From: Chitinophaga niastensis
GTDB lineage: Bacteria; Bacteroidota; Bacteroidia; Chitinophagales; Chitinophagaceae
Length of the DNA stretch: 64,000 nucleotides
Reading direction: 5' to 3'
Assembly (NCBI RefSeq): GCF_003014755.1
Contig: NZ_PYAW01000001.1
Coordinates: 682,001 to 746,000, forward strand
Shown: positions 35,598 through 45,012 of the stretch, one piece after another
Numbering within the stretch: the stretch's first letter is position 1
How the letters are laid out: each line of letters opens with the position of its first letter
Notes under the pieces: generated by a model
Told to the model about the DNA's origin: nothing
Database searches by the model: none
What the model saw: the letters and a program-made list of their open reading frames with translations, nothing else
Position numbers and translations under genes: made by a program

Positions 35598-36360
35598 GAG
35601 GCAAACAGCATGCAAAATGCCTGAATTCATTAATAAAATGGGTCTGATCACTATAACCAAACTTAGGGGCTAACAAGCTCCATTGAAGGAACTGTTCTTT
35701 TTCTATGTACTCAATTGTTCTTCTGAAGCGCACTATGCGGCAAAATGTTTTGAGATGAAGCCCCGTTTGCTCCAGGAAATTCCTCTCCAAAGTGCGCTTG
35801 GTAAGATAAACTCCCAACTCTAATTCCCTGATAGCAATATTGCCATCTGCAGCAAAAATCAGGTGGATAGCTTCATCTAAATTCCTTGAATATTTTCTCT
35901 CGCTCAACAACTGACGAATAAGAAATGCCTCCAGTATAGAGATCTGTTGTTTTCCATTATCACACTCCCTTATCCTCTCTCCGATTTCATGCATACGATA
36001 TCCAATAATATCTGACAAATCGCTGCTTTTATTCCTGAAATGTTGTGCTGGTATTCGGAAAAGTTTAAACCACGCACCTGGCTTAAGGTTTACAACCAGA
36101 TTCTTCATGCCTGACGAAATAAAAAGCTCACAAATACTATCATTAGGCCCTACAATAATATCTGAGGCAGCATATTCGCGATTAATAACATCATAAACGG
36201 TGTTATTGGGACCAAGATTAAATGCAAGATTCTGGACAAGATGCGGCAATATGATCATTTTCTGGTTATCTTCTTCCTGGAAATCTGCCTCCAGGATCAG
36301 ATAGGAAAGTATATAATCCTGTAACAACCTATGTGGCAGGAAAGATTGCACCTTGAACAT
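35548..36360 (-). CDS. AraC family transcriptional regulator
   Basis: 270 aa from ATG 36360 (a TTG two codons earlier is possible). The N-terminal half (MFKVQSFLPHRLLQDYILSYLI...) is a cupin-like ligand-sensing part. The C-terminal DNA-binding domain has two helix-turn-helix units: IAIRELELGVYLTKRTLERNFLEQTGLHLKTFCRIVRFRRTIEYI (about 180-225) and FGYSDQTHFINEFRHFACCLPHEY. It lies upstream of, and in the same direction as, the Tat-DsrE/cytochrome cluster with a gap, so it may control that cluster. Confidence 0.88.
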   Translation of the reverse strand: MFKVQSFLPHRLLQDYILSYLILEADFQEEDNQKMIILPHLVQNLAFNLGPNNTVYDVINREYAASDIIVGPNDSICELFISSGMKNLVVNLKPGAWFKLFRIPAQHFRNKSSDLSDIIGYRMHEIGERIRECDNGKQQISILEAFLIRQLLSERKYSRNLDEAIHLIFAADGNIAIRELELGVYLTKRTLERNFLEQTGLHLKTFCRIVRFRRTIEYIEKEQFLQWSLLAPKFGYSDQTHFINEFRHFACCLPHEYPGFRGDLEQVLGF

Positions 36361-36555
36361 ATTCAAGCTCTTTATAGGTACCCGTTGATATTAACTATAT
36401 TGTTCACAAATATCCGAAAAAACACGACGCTATGCGGTTTGTCATTAATCCCTGGCAGGTCCTTTCATAACTGAATGGATTGGCCGACCTGCCCGGCCTG
36501 CTTTATTGGCAATATGCTTTCTTATTGATTTAGTTTCCCCTAAAATACAGCGCTG

Positions 36556-37083
36556 CTATCTCGTCGCCAATAACACATCTATCACCTTTGTCACTTCCTC
36601 TACCCTTTCTCTGAAACGTAACGTTGATTGGGTTACCAGCTTATCAAAGAGGTGAATCTGACCTTTACTCACGTGCTGCCGGAACAGCTCAATATTGGCT
36701 TCACTGATCACCTTTTTCTCGTACATACTGCTGCACAACACCAGGTAGTGAACATCAAATCCTGATTGATTAAAATATTGAAGCACCGGCTTTACATCGC
36801 GTATACTACCGTCAAGAACGAGACTGATAATAACCATAAATGAAGCCGGCGTTTCAGTATGACTCGCCATCACCGCCTTAATTCGTGCTAAATAATCTTC
36901 TGTACGATGATTGTGGTCAGAAATATTTATCACAATAAATCCCTTATTGCCAAATTGTGCTGCTTTTATTGGTCGCTTAAACGGAAAGAAGCCTTTCCTG
37001 CGAAACAGCGTTTGCAACGTAACTTTTTTCCCCGTATGCGGATACCCAACAATAACAAATAACTTTCTCGGACTAATATTCAT
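36556..37083 (-). CDS. Protein with degenerate P-loop, unknown function
   Basis: 175 aa from ATG 37083. KLFVIVGYPHTGKKVTLQTLF at residues 7-27 resembles a Walker A loop, but the usual GK(S/T) reads GKKVT. A hydrophobic strand FMVIISLVLDGSIRDV may correspond to Walker B. No family recognised. It is probably a small nucleotide-binding protein without enzymatic precedent; the altered Lys-Lys-Val is notable. Flanked by non-coding stretches of about 190 and 80 bp. Confidence 0.6.
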   Translation of the reverse strand: MNISPRKLFVIVGYPHTGKKVTLQTLFRRKGFFPFKRPIKAAQFGNKGFIVINISDHNHRTEDYLARIKAVMASHTETPASFMVIISLVLDGSIRDVKPVLQYFNQSGFDVHYLVLCSSMYEKKVISEANIELFRQHVSKGQIHLFDKLVTQSTLRFRERVEEVTKVIDVLLATR

Positions 37084-37163
37084 CTCCAAAAAAGCATAAA
37101 AAAAAGGAGAAAAATGTTAATCGTTTCTTAACAAAATAATTACAGCGATAACAGTATTATAAT

Positions 37164-37421
37164 TTAAACGCTCTCCGCCAGCATGGCAATTAAATGGGCA
37201 CAAGGCAGAAATAACAATTGTGCAAGCAATGTACCCCCAATCCTTGCTATCACCATATACACAATATACTTTCGGAAGGATCCCGCACTAACTTTTCCCA
37301 ATACCGCATCGTCGGTTAATACAGATAAATGCGGATCAATAAACAACGCCATCAACACTGTAGCCAAACCAGCTACCTCCACGCTACGCGTCATAAAAAT
37401 AATGGTAGCAACCAAGGACAA
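37164..37421 (-). CDS. Small membrane protein, unknown function
   Basis: 85 aa from TTG 37421, or 76 aa from ATG 37394. Hydrophobic segments at VAGLATVLMALFID and YIVYMVIARIGGTLLAQLLFLPCAHLIAML. Frame, codon use and conserved-looking core (FIDPHLSVLTDDAVLGKVSAGSFRKY) suggest a real gene, but no family or start can be fixed. Divergent from the alpha-galactosidase gene. Confidence 0.5.
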   Translation of the reverse strand: MSLVATIIFMTRSVEVAGLATVLMALFIDPHLSVLTDDAVLGKVSAGSFRKYIVYMVIARIGGTLLAQLLFLPCAHLIAMLAESV

Positions 37422-37514
37422 CCCATAAGTATAAGACTCCGATAAATTACCATGTACATCTTTTCTTTTTATTTGTATTTTGTACGCTTATTCCTCGTTA
37501 GTAAATATTTTAGC

Positions 37515-39662
37515 ATGAAAAGATTATTGGGTATAGGTTTGCTGTTGCTGACACACTGGGCTTCTGCACAAAACCAATTGATACGCATCGCTACCCGCAA
37601 TGTTAGTTTGGTCTACGGTACCAACAAGGATGGACGACTTATCCAACGATATTTCGGACAGCAATTACAGCCGGGAAACACGGATACCCTATCAAAATCA
37701 ACACAGGAGGCATATATTACTGCAGGTATGGAAAGTCTGTTGGATCCTGCTATTCGCATCGTACACAATGACGGTAATCCTTCCCTGGAACTAAAATATG
37801 TGACGCATGAATCTGCACAAAAAGAAAGCGATATTACCGCCACCAGTATCACACTCAAAGATCCCGTATATCCGGTAACCGTTATCCTTCACTTTGAGGC
37901 ATATTACAAGGAGGATGTTATCAAAGCATGGACAGAGATAAAACATACAGAAAAACAACCGGTGTTATTAACGGCCTACTCCTCTTCCATGCTGCATTTC
38001 AGCGCAGCAAAATATTGGCTCACACAATTTCATGGTGACTGGGCCAAAGAAGTTACCATGGTAGAGCAATACTTAACCACCGGCATGAAAATACTGGACA
38101 GCAAACTCGGCGTACGCGCCAATATGCAGCAATCTCCTATGTTCCTGCTGGCACTGAATAATGCTGCCGATGAAAACAACGGAGAAGTACTGGCCGGCAC
38201 ACTTGCCTGGACTGGTAATTTCAAGTTCGCATTTGAAGTAGATGAGCACAATGCCCTGCACATTAATGCAGGTATCAATCCGTACGCCAGCGACTACGCA
38301 CTGAAGCCCAATGAAGTATTCACTACACCGGCATTTATATTCACCTTATCTGCCAAAGGAAAGGGACAAGCCTCCCGCAACATCCAGCACTGGGCACTTA
38401 ACTATGGTATTCTGGACGGTCACACGCCCCGTCTTACACTCCTCAATAACTGGGAAGCTACTGGCATGGACTTCAATGAACAGCGCCTGACAAGTCTTTT
38501 TGGCGGTGCTAAAAAATTAGGCGTAGACCTCTTCCTGCTGGATGATGGCTGGTTTGCCAATAAATTTCCCCGTAATGGCGATAATGCCGGCTTAGGCGAC
38601 TGGGAACCTAATACCACCAAACTTCCACACGGACTGGGTTACCTGGTGCAGGAAGCACAGAAACAGGGCGTTAAATTCGGTATCTGGCTGGAACCGGAGA
38701 TGGTGAATCCCAAAAGTGAATTGTATACCCAACATCCGGACTGGGTACTGCGTTTGCCTAATCGTGCAGAAAATTATTACCGTAATCAGATGGTGCTGGA
38801 TCTTACCAACCCCGCCGTCCAGGATTTTGTTTATGGTGTTGTGGATAAAACCATGTCGGAAAATCCGGGGATTGCTTATATCAAATGGGATTGTAACCGT
38901 ATGCTTACCAACACCTATTCTCCTTATCTCAAAGAAAAACAATCACATCTCTTTATTGAGTATACACGCAGTTTGTATAAAGTATTGGAAAGGGTAAGAG
39001 CCAAATATCCACACCTGCCCATAATGCTGTGCTCCGGTGGTGGTGGCCGTACAGATTATGGTGCATTAAAATACTTCACTGAATTCTGGCCCAGTGATAA
39101 TACAGATGGCCTGGAAAGAATTTATATTCAATATGGTTATTCACATTTTTTTCCTGCCAATACTATTTCCGCACACGTTACCAATTGGGGAAAACAATCC
39201 CTTAAATTCCGTACAGACGTAGCAATGATGGGCAAGCTGGGATATGATATTAAAGTAGATGATTCTACAGAAAAGGAATTACTGTTTAGCCATGATGCTG
39301 TAGAAACGTATAGGCGTATCAGTGATATTGTATGGTATGGCAATCTTTATCGGTTGGTTTCACCATATGAACAAAACAGGGCAGTATTTTTATACACCAG
39401 TGATGATCAGAAAAAAGCAATTGTATTTAATTATCTCATGAACACCCGCAGGAATGATGTGTTCAATGTTGTGAAACTACAGGGCCTTGATCCTAAAAAG
39501 AATTACCGGATCAAAGAAATTAACCTGTTTCCGGGAACCGCATCCACACTCAATTTGAATCAATTGTACAGTGGCGACTTCCTGATGAATGTAGGTATTA
39601 ATCTGATCCCTAATAAAGCAAAACCATTAACCAGTAACATACTGGAAATTACTGCTGAGTAA
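37515..39662 (+). CDS. GH36 alpha-galactosidase, secreted
   Basis: 715 aa from ATG 37515, which gives a signal peptide MKRLLGIGLLLLTHWASAQ; an upstream ATG would add a 21-residue non-signal stretch and is rejected. The GH36 barrel shows DLFLLDDGWF (about 335), GIWLEPEMV, the nucleophile in YIKWDCNR (about 460) and the acid/base region FWPSDNTDGLERI (about 522). The enzyme removes alpha-1,6-galactose from raffinose-type sugars or galactomannan in the periplasm. No SusCD pair adjoins, so it is not part of a visible polysaccharide locus. Confidence 0.94.
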   Translation: MKRLLGIGLLLLTHWASAQNQLIRIATRNVSLVYGTNKDGRLIQRYFGQQLQPGNTDTLSKSTQEAYITAGMESLLDPAIRIVHNDGNPSLELKYVTHESAQKESDITATSITLKDPVYPVTVILHFEAYYKEDVIKAWTEIKHTEKQPVLLTAYSSSMLHFSAAKYWLTQFHGDWAKEVTMVEQYLTTGMKILDSKLGVRANMQQSPMFLLALNNAADENNGEVLAGTLAWTGNFKFAFEVDEHNALHINAGINPYASDYALKPNEVFTTPAFIFTLSAKGKGQASRNIQHWALNYGILDGHTPRLTLLNNWEATGMDFNEQRLTSLFGGAKKLGVDLFLLDDGWFANKFPRNGDNAGLGDWEPNTTKLPHGLGYLVQEAQKQGVKFGIWLEPEMVNPKSELYTQHPDWVLRLPNRAENYYRNQMVLDLTNPAVQDFVYGVVDKTMSENPGIAYIKWDCNRMLTNTYSPYLKEKQSHLFIEYTRSLYKVLERVRAKYPHLPIMLCSGGGGRTDYGALKYFTEFWPSDNTDGLERIYIQYGYSHFFPANTISAHVTNWGKQSLKFRTDVAMMGKLGYDIKVDDSTEKELLFSHDAVETYRRISDIVWYGNLYRLVSPYEQNRAVFLYTSDDQKKAIVFNYLMNTRRNDVFNVVKLQGLDPKKNYRIKEINLFPGTASTLNLNQLYSGDFLMNVGINLIPNKAKPLTSNILEITAE

Positions 39663-39680
39663 TTTTTTTAGATAAATATA

Positions 39681-39715
39681 GATGTCCTGTTGCGATTAAT
39701 TCGTAACAGGACATC
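39681..39715 (+). terminator. Terminator of the alpha-galactosidase gene
   Basis: GATGTCCTGTTGCGA pairs with TCGTAACAGGACATC around a TTAAT loop, 15 bp with one mismatch, followed by a T-rich stretch. Confidence 0.85.
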
Positions 39716-39809
39716 TTCTTTTACCAGCTATCTTAATACGATGGATTGCGTGGCACCATCAATAAAATAATGGTTGATTCATTATCTTTCATACCTCAAA
39801 ACGCGTAAA

Positions 39810-40763
39810 ATGCTTCCATTTGCTAATATGCCATATGGCAATGCGCCTGGCTATTGCTTTCCGGTTACAGAGCTATGCCTGTATGCATTGCTGCTTATTT
39901 GCGGCCTGCATGCGTTTAAAAAGGGCACAGGGCACGTTTCCTGGCTCCTGGGTGGCCTTGGCTTCGGCTTACTGCTGGAATACGTAAATGTGGCTACAAA
40001 CAGCGGTTATGTTTACGGGCACTTCTGGTTAATGCTGGGCACTCCACCACGGGATATCCCTATTTGCATTGGTTGTGGCTGGGCAGTAATCATTTATTCT
40101 TCGCGGTTATTCACAGATAATTTCAGTTTGCCCCTATGGGCAGCCGCTGCACTGGACAGCCTGCTTGCACTCAATATTGATATGAGCATGGATGTGGTGG
40201 CCTATCGGCTTCACATGTGGCACTGGGACTGGATCGGGCGCGGGTACCCTACCGAAGCGCTCACCGGACAATGGTTTGGAGTTCCTTATGCAAATTTTTA
40301 CGGGTGGCTGCTGGTTGTATTTTTTTATTCCCTCTTTGGCCGCCTGCTGGAAAAAGTATCCATCACACGAATATGGAAAGCCATACTACCACTGCTTTCT
40401 ATACTAATATCACAAGTTGCATTGTGGATATTTTTATTCCCATTGCCCAATGTGCTCAAACAACTTTTCGGCATCAGCAGCATGCAGCGGCTTGTTGTAT
40501 TGCTTATTATACTCATTTCGTTGGTGATCATCGGTTTTAATAAAAAAAGAACAGTCACCACACATTACTTTCCGCTGGCAGCATGGATTGTACCAGCATG
40601 GTTCCACGTGTATTTTTTAGGATGGTTATTCCTGGGCGGTTTTGCCGGAGAAAATACCTGGATGACTGCTTTTTCTATATTCAATGTGGCACTGGGTTTT
40701 ATCGTCCATACGCCCATGCTTCTGAAAAAGGCACCTATAACCATTTTAGCGGATACGCGTTAA
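39810..40763 (+). CDS. Carotenoid biosynthesis (DUF422/CruF-like) membrane protein
   Basis: 317 aa from ATG 39810 (a TTG 36 bp upstream is unlikely). Seven or eight hydrophobic helices. Motifs include GFGLLLEYVNV, MDVVAYRLHMWHWDW (about 145) and FGVPYANFYGWLLVV (about 168), which match DUF422 proteins such as CruF, a 2'-hydratase of carotenoids. No other crt genes adjoin, so the actual substrate is open. Followed 37 bp later by the cardiolipin synthase gene. Confidence 0.75.
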   Translation: MLPFANMPYGNAPGYCFPVTELCLYALLLICGLHAFKKGTGHVSWLLGGLGFGLLLEYVNVATNSGYVYGHFWLMLGTPPRDIPICIGCGWAVIIYSSRLFTDNFSLPLWAAAALDSLLALNIDMSMDVVAYRLHMWHWDWIGRGYPTEALTGQWFGVPYANFYGWLLVVFFYSLFGRLLEKVSITRIWKAILPLLSILISQVALWIFLFPLPNVLKQLFGISSMQRLVVLLIILISLVIIGFNKKRTVTTHYFPLAAWIVPAWFHVYFLGWLFLGGFAGENTWMTAFSIFNVALGFIVHTPMLLKKAPITILADTR

Positions 40764-40800
40764 TAATATATCTTTCTTACTATTAAATCCGATCAACCCG

Positions 40801-42279
40801 TTGCAAACGCTCATCAGGTATCTCACAGGAACAAACTGGCATATTTATATAAAAATAGGCAGCTCCATACTATTGGTGCTCATCTTTATTGGTTTGGTTG
40901 CCACCATCCTGCTGGAAAACCGCAACCCGGTGAAAGCTATTGGTTATATACTGGTGCTGGTATTTATTCCTATTGTAGGGCTCATCGTGTACTATTATCT
41001 GGGCCGGGATCTTCGCAAAAAAAGAAGATTTACACTCAAAGGAAGTAAAGATGAAGTGCTTTTTGCAAAATACTGGCAATCGCAACGGGCAGAAATTGAA
41101 CAGATGCAGCTGGAATTGCGGCAGCTGGCAGGGAATAAACAGGAGCTTTCTGCCATGCTGTTAAACACGCGTCAATCTGTGCTTAGCAAAAATAACAAGG
41201 TACAGCTACTGATCAATGGAGAAGAAAAGTTTCCGGCAGTCTTTAGTGCACTACGCGCTGCCAAACATCATATACACATTGAGTACTACATGATTACGGC
41301 AGACGATGTTGGCAATGAAGTCACAGAAATTCTGATAGAAAAATTAAACCAGGGCGTACAGGTTCGCTTTTTATACGATGATATGGGCAGCGATAAGATC
41401 GGTGATATACCAGAGCGGCTGAAGGAACACGGTGCCAGTGTATTTTCTTTTGCTCCTGTGCTGATAAATTTTTACCTGAATGCCAACTATCGTAATCACC
41501 GTAAAATAATTGTTATTGACGGCACTGTTGGTTTTGTTGGAGGCATTAATCTGGATGATCGTTATATCAACAATGGCAAGCATGAAGTGTTTTGGCGGGA
41601 TACACACCTGAAAATTGAAGGTGATGCTGTAAACCTGCTGCAGCTGCAGTTTCTGATGAGTTATCGTTATTGCAGTAAAGAAATATTCCCTTTTGAAACG
41701 CCTTTCTTTGTCAGGTCCGCATTAACAGGCAACTGTTTCACAGATATTGTTGCCAGTGGTCCTGATTCAGAGTGGCCTATAGCCATGCAATCTATACTCA
41801 TGGCTATCAACATCGCCAAAAGAAGGATACGTATTACCAATCCCTATTTTATACCTACAGAGGAGTTGCTTACAGCCCTGCAAATGGCTGCACTGGCGGG
41901 TAAAGATGTGCAATTAATTTTACCCTGGAAGGGCGACTCATTTATTGTGCAACATGCAGCGCTCTCTTACATCAAAACCTTGCTGGCGGCAGGAGTAAAA
42001 GTGTTTTTTTACACACGGGGCTTTGTACATGCAAAAACGATGGTGATAGACGATAATCTGGCATGGGTGAGCTCTGTTAATTTTGATAACCGTAGCTTTT
42101 ACCTCAATTGTGAAATTGCGGCATTGGTATACGATAAAGAAGTAGCTACCAGGCTGAATCGCGCATTTGAAGAAGATTTGCTGTACTCGGTTCCTGTACA
42201 GGAAACCCGCTGGAATAAACGCAATGTAGCCAAACGTTTTATGGATGCAGTATGCCGGCTCTTAACGCCGTTGTTATAA
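40801..42279 (+). CDS. cls: Cardiolipin synthase (phospholipase D family)
   Basis: 492 aa from TTG 40801; no better ATG lies near, and the frame is open further upstream without a plausible start. Two N-terminal helices (SILLVLIFIGLVATILL, AIGYILVLVFIPIVGLIVYYYLG) anchor it. Both HKD motifs are intact: NHRKIIVIDGTVGFVGGIN (about 235) and HAKTMVIDDNLAWVSSVN (about 417). It joins phosphatidylglycerol molecules into cardiolipin in the inner membrane. Convergent with the acidic-protein gene 5 bp later, without a clear terminator. Confidence 0.92.
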   Translation: MQTLIRYLTGTNWHIYIKIGSSILLVLIFIGLVATILLENRNPVKAIGYILVLVFIPIVGLIVYYYLGRDLRKKRRFTLKGSKDEVLFAKYWQSQRAEIEQMQLELRQLAGNKQELSAMLLNTRQSVLSKNNKVQLLINGEEKFPAVFSALRAAKHHIHIEYYMITADDVGNEVTEILIEKLNQGVQVRFLYDDMGSDKIGDIPERLKEHGASVFSFAPVLINFYLNANYRNHRKIIVIDGTVGFVGGINLDDRYINNGKHEVFWRDTHLKIEGDAVNLLQLQFLMSYRYCSKEIFPFETPFFVRSALTGNCFTDIVASGPDSEWPIAMQSILMAINIAKRRIRITNPYFIPTEELLTALQMAALAGKDVQLILPWKGDSFIVQHAALSYIKTLLAAGVKVFFYTRGFVHAKTMVIDDNLAWVSSVNFDNRSFYLNCEIAALVYDKEVATRLNRAFEEDLLYSVPVQETRWNKRNVAKRFMDAVCRLLTPLL

Positions 42280-42284
42280 GGGCC

Positions 42285-42710
42285 TTAAATCTTCTCTGCT
42301 TCCGGATCGAGGAACTCACCATTGTCTTCTTCCAGATCTTCGTGCCTGTCACCTCCTATGCTATAAAGATTATTCTCTTCATCTTCTTTCCCTATCGCTT
42401 CTTCGTCGTCATCCAGCTCTGCACCGGGCACATCAAGGTCATCCCCTGTTTTATCCTGACGCCATGTCTCTTCCTGTTCATCGCTTTTTTTAGGGCCTTT
42501 CTGTTTACCGGCTGGTAACTCGCTATTATGCCGGAAAGAACCTGTTACCTGGTCAATATCAAGGTCTACTTCCCTTTCCCGGTTTTTGGTATTCATAATA
42601 TCTTCGCTGGCCGGATATACCGGATAACCCGGAAACTGTTCGTCTTCCTCTTTTTTCTTCTCTGTGTTTTTATCTTCGGGCTTATCTGTTTTATCTTTTT
42701 TATTTGTCAT
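42285..42710 (-). CDS. Acidic, largely disordered protein of unknown function
   Basis: 141 aa. Very rich in Asp, Glu and Lys (for example DDLDVPGAELDDDEEAIGKEDEENN), without hydrophobic core, signal or Cys. The N-terminus MTNKKDKTDKPEDKNTEKKKEEDEQ is almost all charged. Such proteins are widespread in Bacteroidota without known role. The ATG start and sharp termination next to cls support a true gene. Confidence 0.55.
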   Translation of the reverse strand: MTNKKDKTDKPEDKNTEKKKEEDEQFPGYPVYPASEDIMNTKNREREVDLDIDQVTGSFRHNSELPAGKQKGPKKSDEQEETWRQDKTGDDLDVPGAELDDDEEAIGKEDEENNLYSIGGDRHEDLEEDNGEFLDPEAEKI

Positions 42711-42845
42711 AATGGCTTCTTTTTAGTGTTGAGAAAGATGAAAATGCCGCGCCACATAATGCAGCTGGCATTAGGTAACCATTGATAACAATGTGGGAAG
42801 ATGATTGTTTAAAATTGCTACAGGAGCCGGTTTTCGGCCTGATTA

Positions 42846-44066
42846 TTAATGCTTTTTACCTACAAGATTTATCTGCAAAGCAACACCGGCAGAGTACAGT
42901 TTCACCTGTCCATATCCTACCCCGCGTAGTGGAATCTTTGCATAAGGTTGCACGCCGATAATCAGGCGTTTTCCTGCGGGATGTTGATACAGCGCTCCAA
43001 CATTCAACACAGCGAGGTAATGCTGATTTTCATTTTTCACCGTCTGTTCCGATGGAGGCGTATATTTATAGTTATACTGATATTTTTCCTTCAGCATAAA
43101 ATAATTGGACATACCCAGTGTGGCACTCAAAGTATTGTTATTTACTTGCAGGAAGGTATAATTCGCATTGATAGGTATATCCAACACATCACAATTAGCG
43201 TTTACTCTTACAAGATCAGATTGGTAAGTACCATTATTCAGCACTTTATAATCCGAAGGAGTAGCGGCATATATTTTCTTACTGTACACTGCACCAGTAG
43301 TTACAAACCAATGTTTGTTGAAATAATAATGCAATAAAACACCGGCATTAAAACCAATGTTACCATATTTCAGTGATGGTGCTACATTTATATCCGGCCC
43401 CAGTGTTATACCAACGTATAAGCCTTTACTATTTATCTTTCTACGCGGATGTGTTGTTGTTTGATCCGCCGGAGAGCTAGTATTTATAGGTATTTCAGTA
43501 GGCGCACTTATTTTCGTATAGGCGTTAAGGTTATTAACATTTTTTGTTGGCAGAAAGTTTATATCATTGTTTTTTTCTGCCACACCAGGAACTCTTTTTT
43601 CAGGTAATTCATAGCTGTTAACCTGGTTATTTTCCGGCTTTTTATTTTGTGTAATAATAGCTGGTATCACGGGCACTTGTATTGCCTCCTGTTGTTGTTT
43701 ACCAGGTGTGATAATATTTTCAGACAGATGATTATCTGTTTTTTGCACTTGATCTGCCTGTTGTTTATCAGGTGTGATAATATTTTCAGGCAGATGATTA
43801 TCTGTTTTTTGTACTTGTTCTACCTGTTGTGTTATATCTGTTGTGATATTATTTTTAGGTGGCCGATCACTTGATTTTTGCATCATCCACCATCCGCCGG
43901 TCCCCAGTAAAAGGGGCAAAAGCAGCCACCACCACCAGGCTAACAGTGGTTTATCATTCTCTCCGGCATCCAGCAACGATTCCATTTTTGTCCAGGCATC
44001 CTGGTCAAAAGGAATATCAGCTTCAATCAGCTTGTTACGGACGCTATTTTCAAATGCTTCACTCAT
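42846..44066 (-). CDS. Anti-sigma-like transmembrane protein with outer-membrane beta-barrel end
   Basis: About 406 aa from ATG 44066, which overlaps the sigma-factor stop by 8 bp. Residues 1-35 (MSEAFENSVRNKLIEADIPFDQDAWTKMESLLD) look like a short cytoplasmic sigma-binding part. One membrane helix (LLAWWWWLLLPLLLGTGGWW) follows, then a low-complexity region with a 22-residue tandem repeat, then from about 225 a PF13568-like beta-barrel (GLYVGITLGPDINVA...GNIGFNAGVLLHYYF). Two membrane-type modules in one chain are unusual. Expressed with the ECF sigma gene. Confidence 0.72.
   Translation of the reverse strand: MSEAFENSVRNKLIEADIPFDQDAWTKMESLLDAGENDKPLLAWWWWLLLPLLLGTGGWWMMQKSSDRPPKNNITTDITQQVEQVQKTDNHLPENIITPDKQQADQVQKTDNHLSENIITPGKQQQEAIQVPVIPAIITQNKKPENNQVNSYELPEKRVPGVAEKNNDINFLPTKNVNNLNAYTKISAPTEIPINTSSPADQTTTHPRRKINSKGLYVGITLGPDINVAPSLKYGNIGFNAGVLLHYYFNKHWFVTTGAVYSKKIYAATPSDYKVLNNGTYQSDLVRVNANCDVLDIPINANYTFLQVNNNTLSATLGMSNYFMLKEKYQYNYKYTPPSEQTVKNENQHYLAVLNVGALYQHPAGKRLIIGVQPYAKIPLRGVGYGQVKLYSAGVALQINLVGKKH
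43703..43834 (-). repeat. 66-bp tandem repeat inside the anti-sigma-like gene
   Basis: Two units, 43703-43768 and 43769-43834, about 90 percent identical, encode a 22-residue period around VQKTDNHLPENIITP. The region is an in-frame copy, so length can vary without breaking the gene. Confidence 0.85.
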
Positions 44067-44649
44067 TTTTATATACAGACATATTTTGCCCCACACCATC
44101 AACCGATGTATTTGTGGAGGCATTAATAATTTTTTCCTTCAGTATTTTCTTTGCCTTGAATAAATTTGATTTAGAAGTGCCTTCTGAGATGCGCAACATA
44201 AGGGCTATTTCCTGGTGCTGATAACCTTCTATCACGTACAAATTAAACACGGTACGATAAGCCGGTGGTAAAGCTTGTACTTGTTTCAGCAGCTCTTCAT
44301 AGGATAGCTTGTCTACTATTTTATCGTCTGTCCCGGGCTCGGGAATATGGCTGATATCATCTACAAATACCATCTTTTTTTTGCCTCTCAGAAAATCGAT
44401 AGAAGTATTCACCATGATTTTTGCCAACCAGGTTTTAAATGATCTGCTGGTATCAAATGATTGGATGTGTTGGAATATTTTGAGGAATCCATCATTCATA
44501 ATTTCAACGGCTTCCTCTCTGTTTTGTGCATATCTTAAACAAATGCTCATGCCGTACCCGAAAAAATTCCGGTACAGTGCTTCCTGACTGCTGCGTTCTT
44601 TTTTGCAGCAGCCCGCAATCAGTTCATTAATATTATTCGTGTCTTGCAC
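44059..44649 (-). CDS. ECF RNA polymerase sigma factor
   Basis: 196 aa from GTG 44649; a TTG at 44706 would add 19 residues of odd composition. Region 2 is seen in YAQNREEAVEIMNDGFLKIFQHIQSFDTSRSFKTWLAKIMVNTSIDFLR (about 40-90) and region 4 in PPAYRTVFNLYVIEGYQHQEIALMLRISEGTSKSNLFKAKKILKEKI (about 125-175). Regulator gene overlaps its 3' end. The upstream 300 bp (44650-45012) is AT-rich with no convincing gene apart from the mnmG terminator. Confidence 0.9.
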   Translation of the reverse strand: MQDTNNINELIAGCCKKERSSQEALYRNFFGYGMSICLRYAQNREEAVEIMNDGFLKIFQHIQSFDTSRSFKTWLAKIMVNTSIDFLRGKKKMVFVDDISHIPEPGTDDKIVDKLSYEELLKQVQALPPAYRTVFNLYVIEGYQHQEIALMLRISEGTSKSNLFKAKKILKEKIINASTNTSVDGVGQNMSVYKNE

Positions 44650-44958
44650 AAAAGTTTCTTGCCTGGCTTTTATATAAAATGCAATATTCTCACCGCATAA
44701 AAGCAACTGCTTAATTTTGGTTAAGAAAAAGTTTGTTTCATTACCTAATACGAATTAAGATCAAAAATGGTTGCTTTTGCCTTAAAAAAAGGCTTTTCTT
44801 TTTAAAAAACGCATTTTTAGCCTCTTTATTCGATTCACAACTGTTTTTAACACTTATATCCGGCTCTTTACAGATATACGAAATTTACCCGCTTTCTGAA
44901 GGTCACTTTTTAGTGATTTTACCCATTTTTTTGCTGATTTTGCCTCTTAAAACAAAAA

Positions 44959-44993
44959 AAGAGGACAAGCTGCAAAAATCAGCTTGTCCTCTT
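44959..44993 (-). terminator. Terminator of mnmG
   Basis: AAGAGGACAAGCTG and CAGCTTGTCCTCTT form a perfect 14-bp stem with a 7-base loop, 19 bp after the mnmG stop, followed in the transcript by a run of seven U. Confidence 0.93.
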
Positions 44994-45012
44994 CAAAAGA
45001 TGTTTTTAAAAT

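Noticed and set aside
37183..37428. 81-codon plus-strand frame antisense to the 85-aa membrane protein
   Set aside because: Shadow frame; lacks hydrophobic periodicity or family resemblance.
44776..44800. Small GCCTT/AAGGC stem upstream of the sigma-factor gene
   Set aside because: Only 5 bp in an A/T-run context; not distinguishable from chance.
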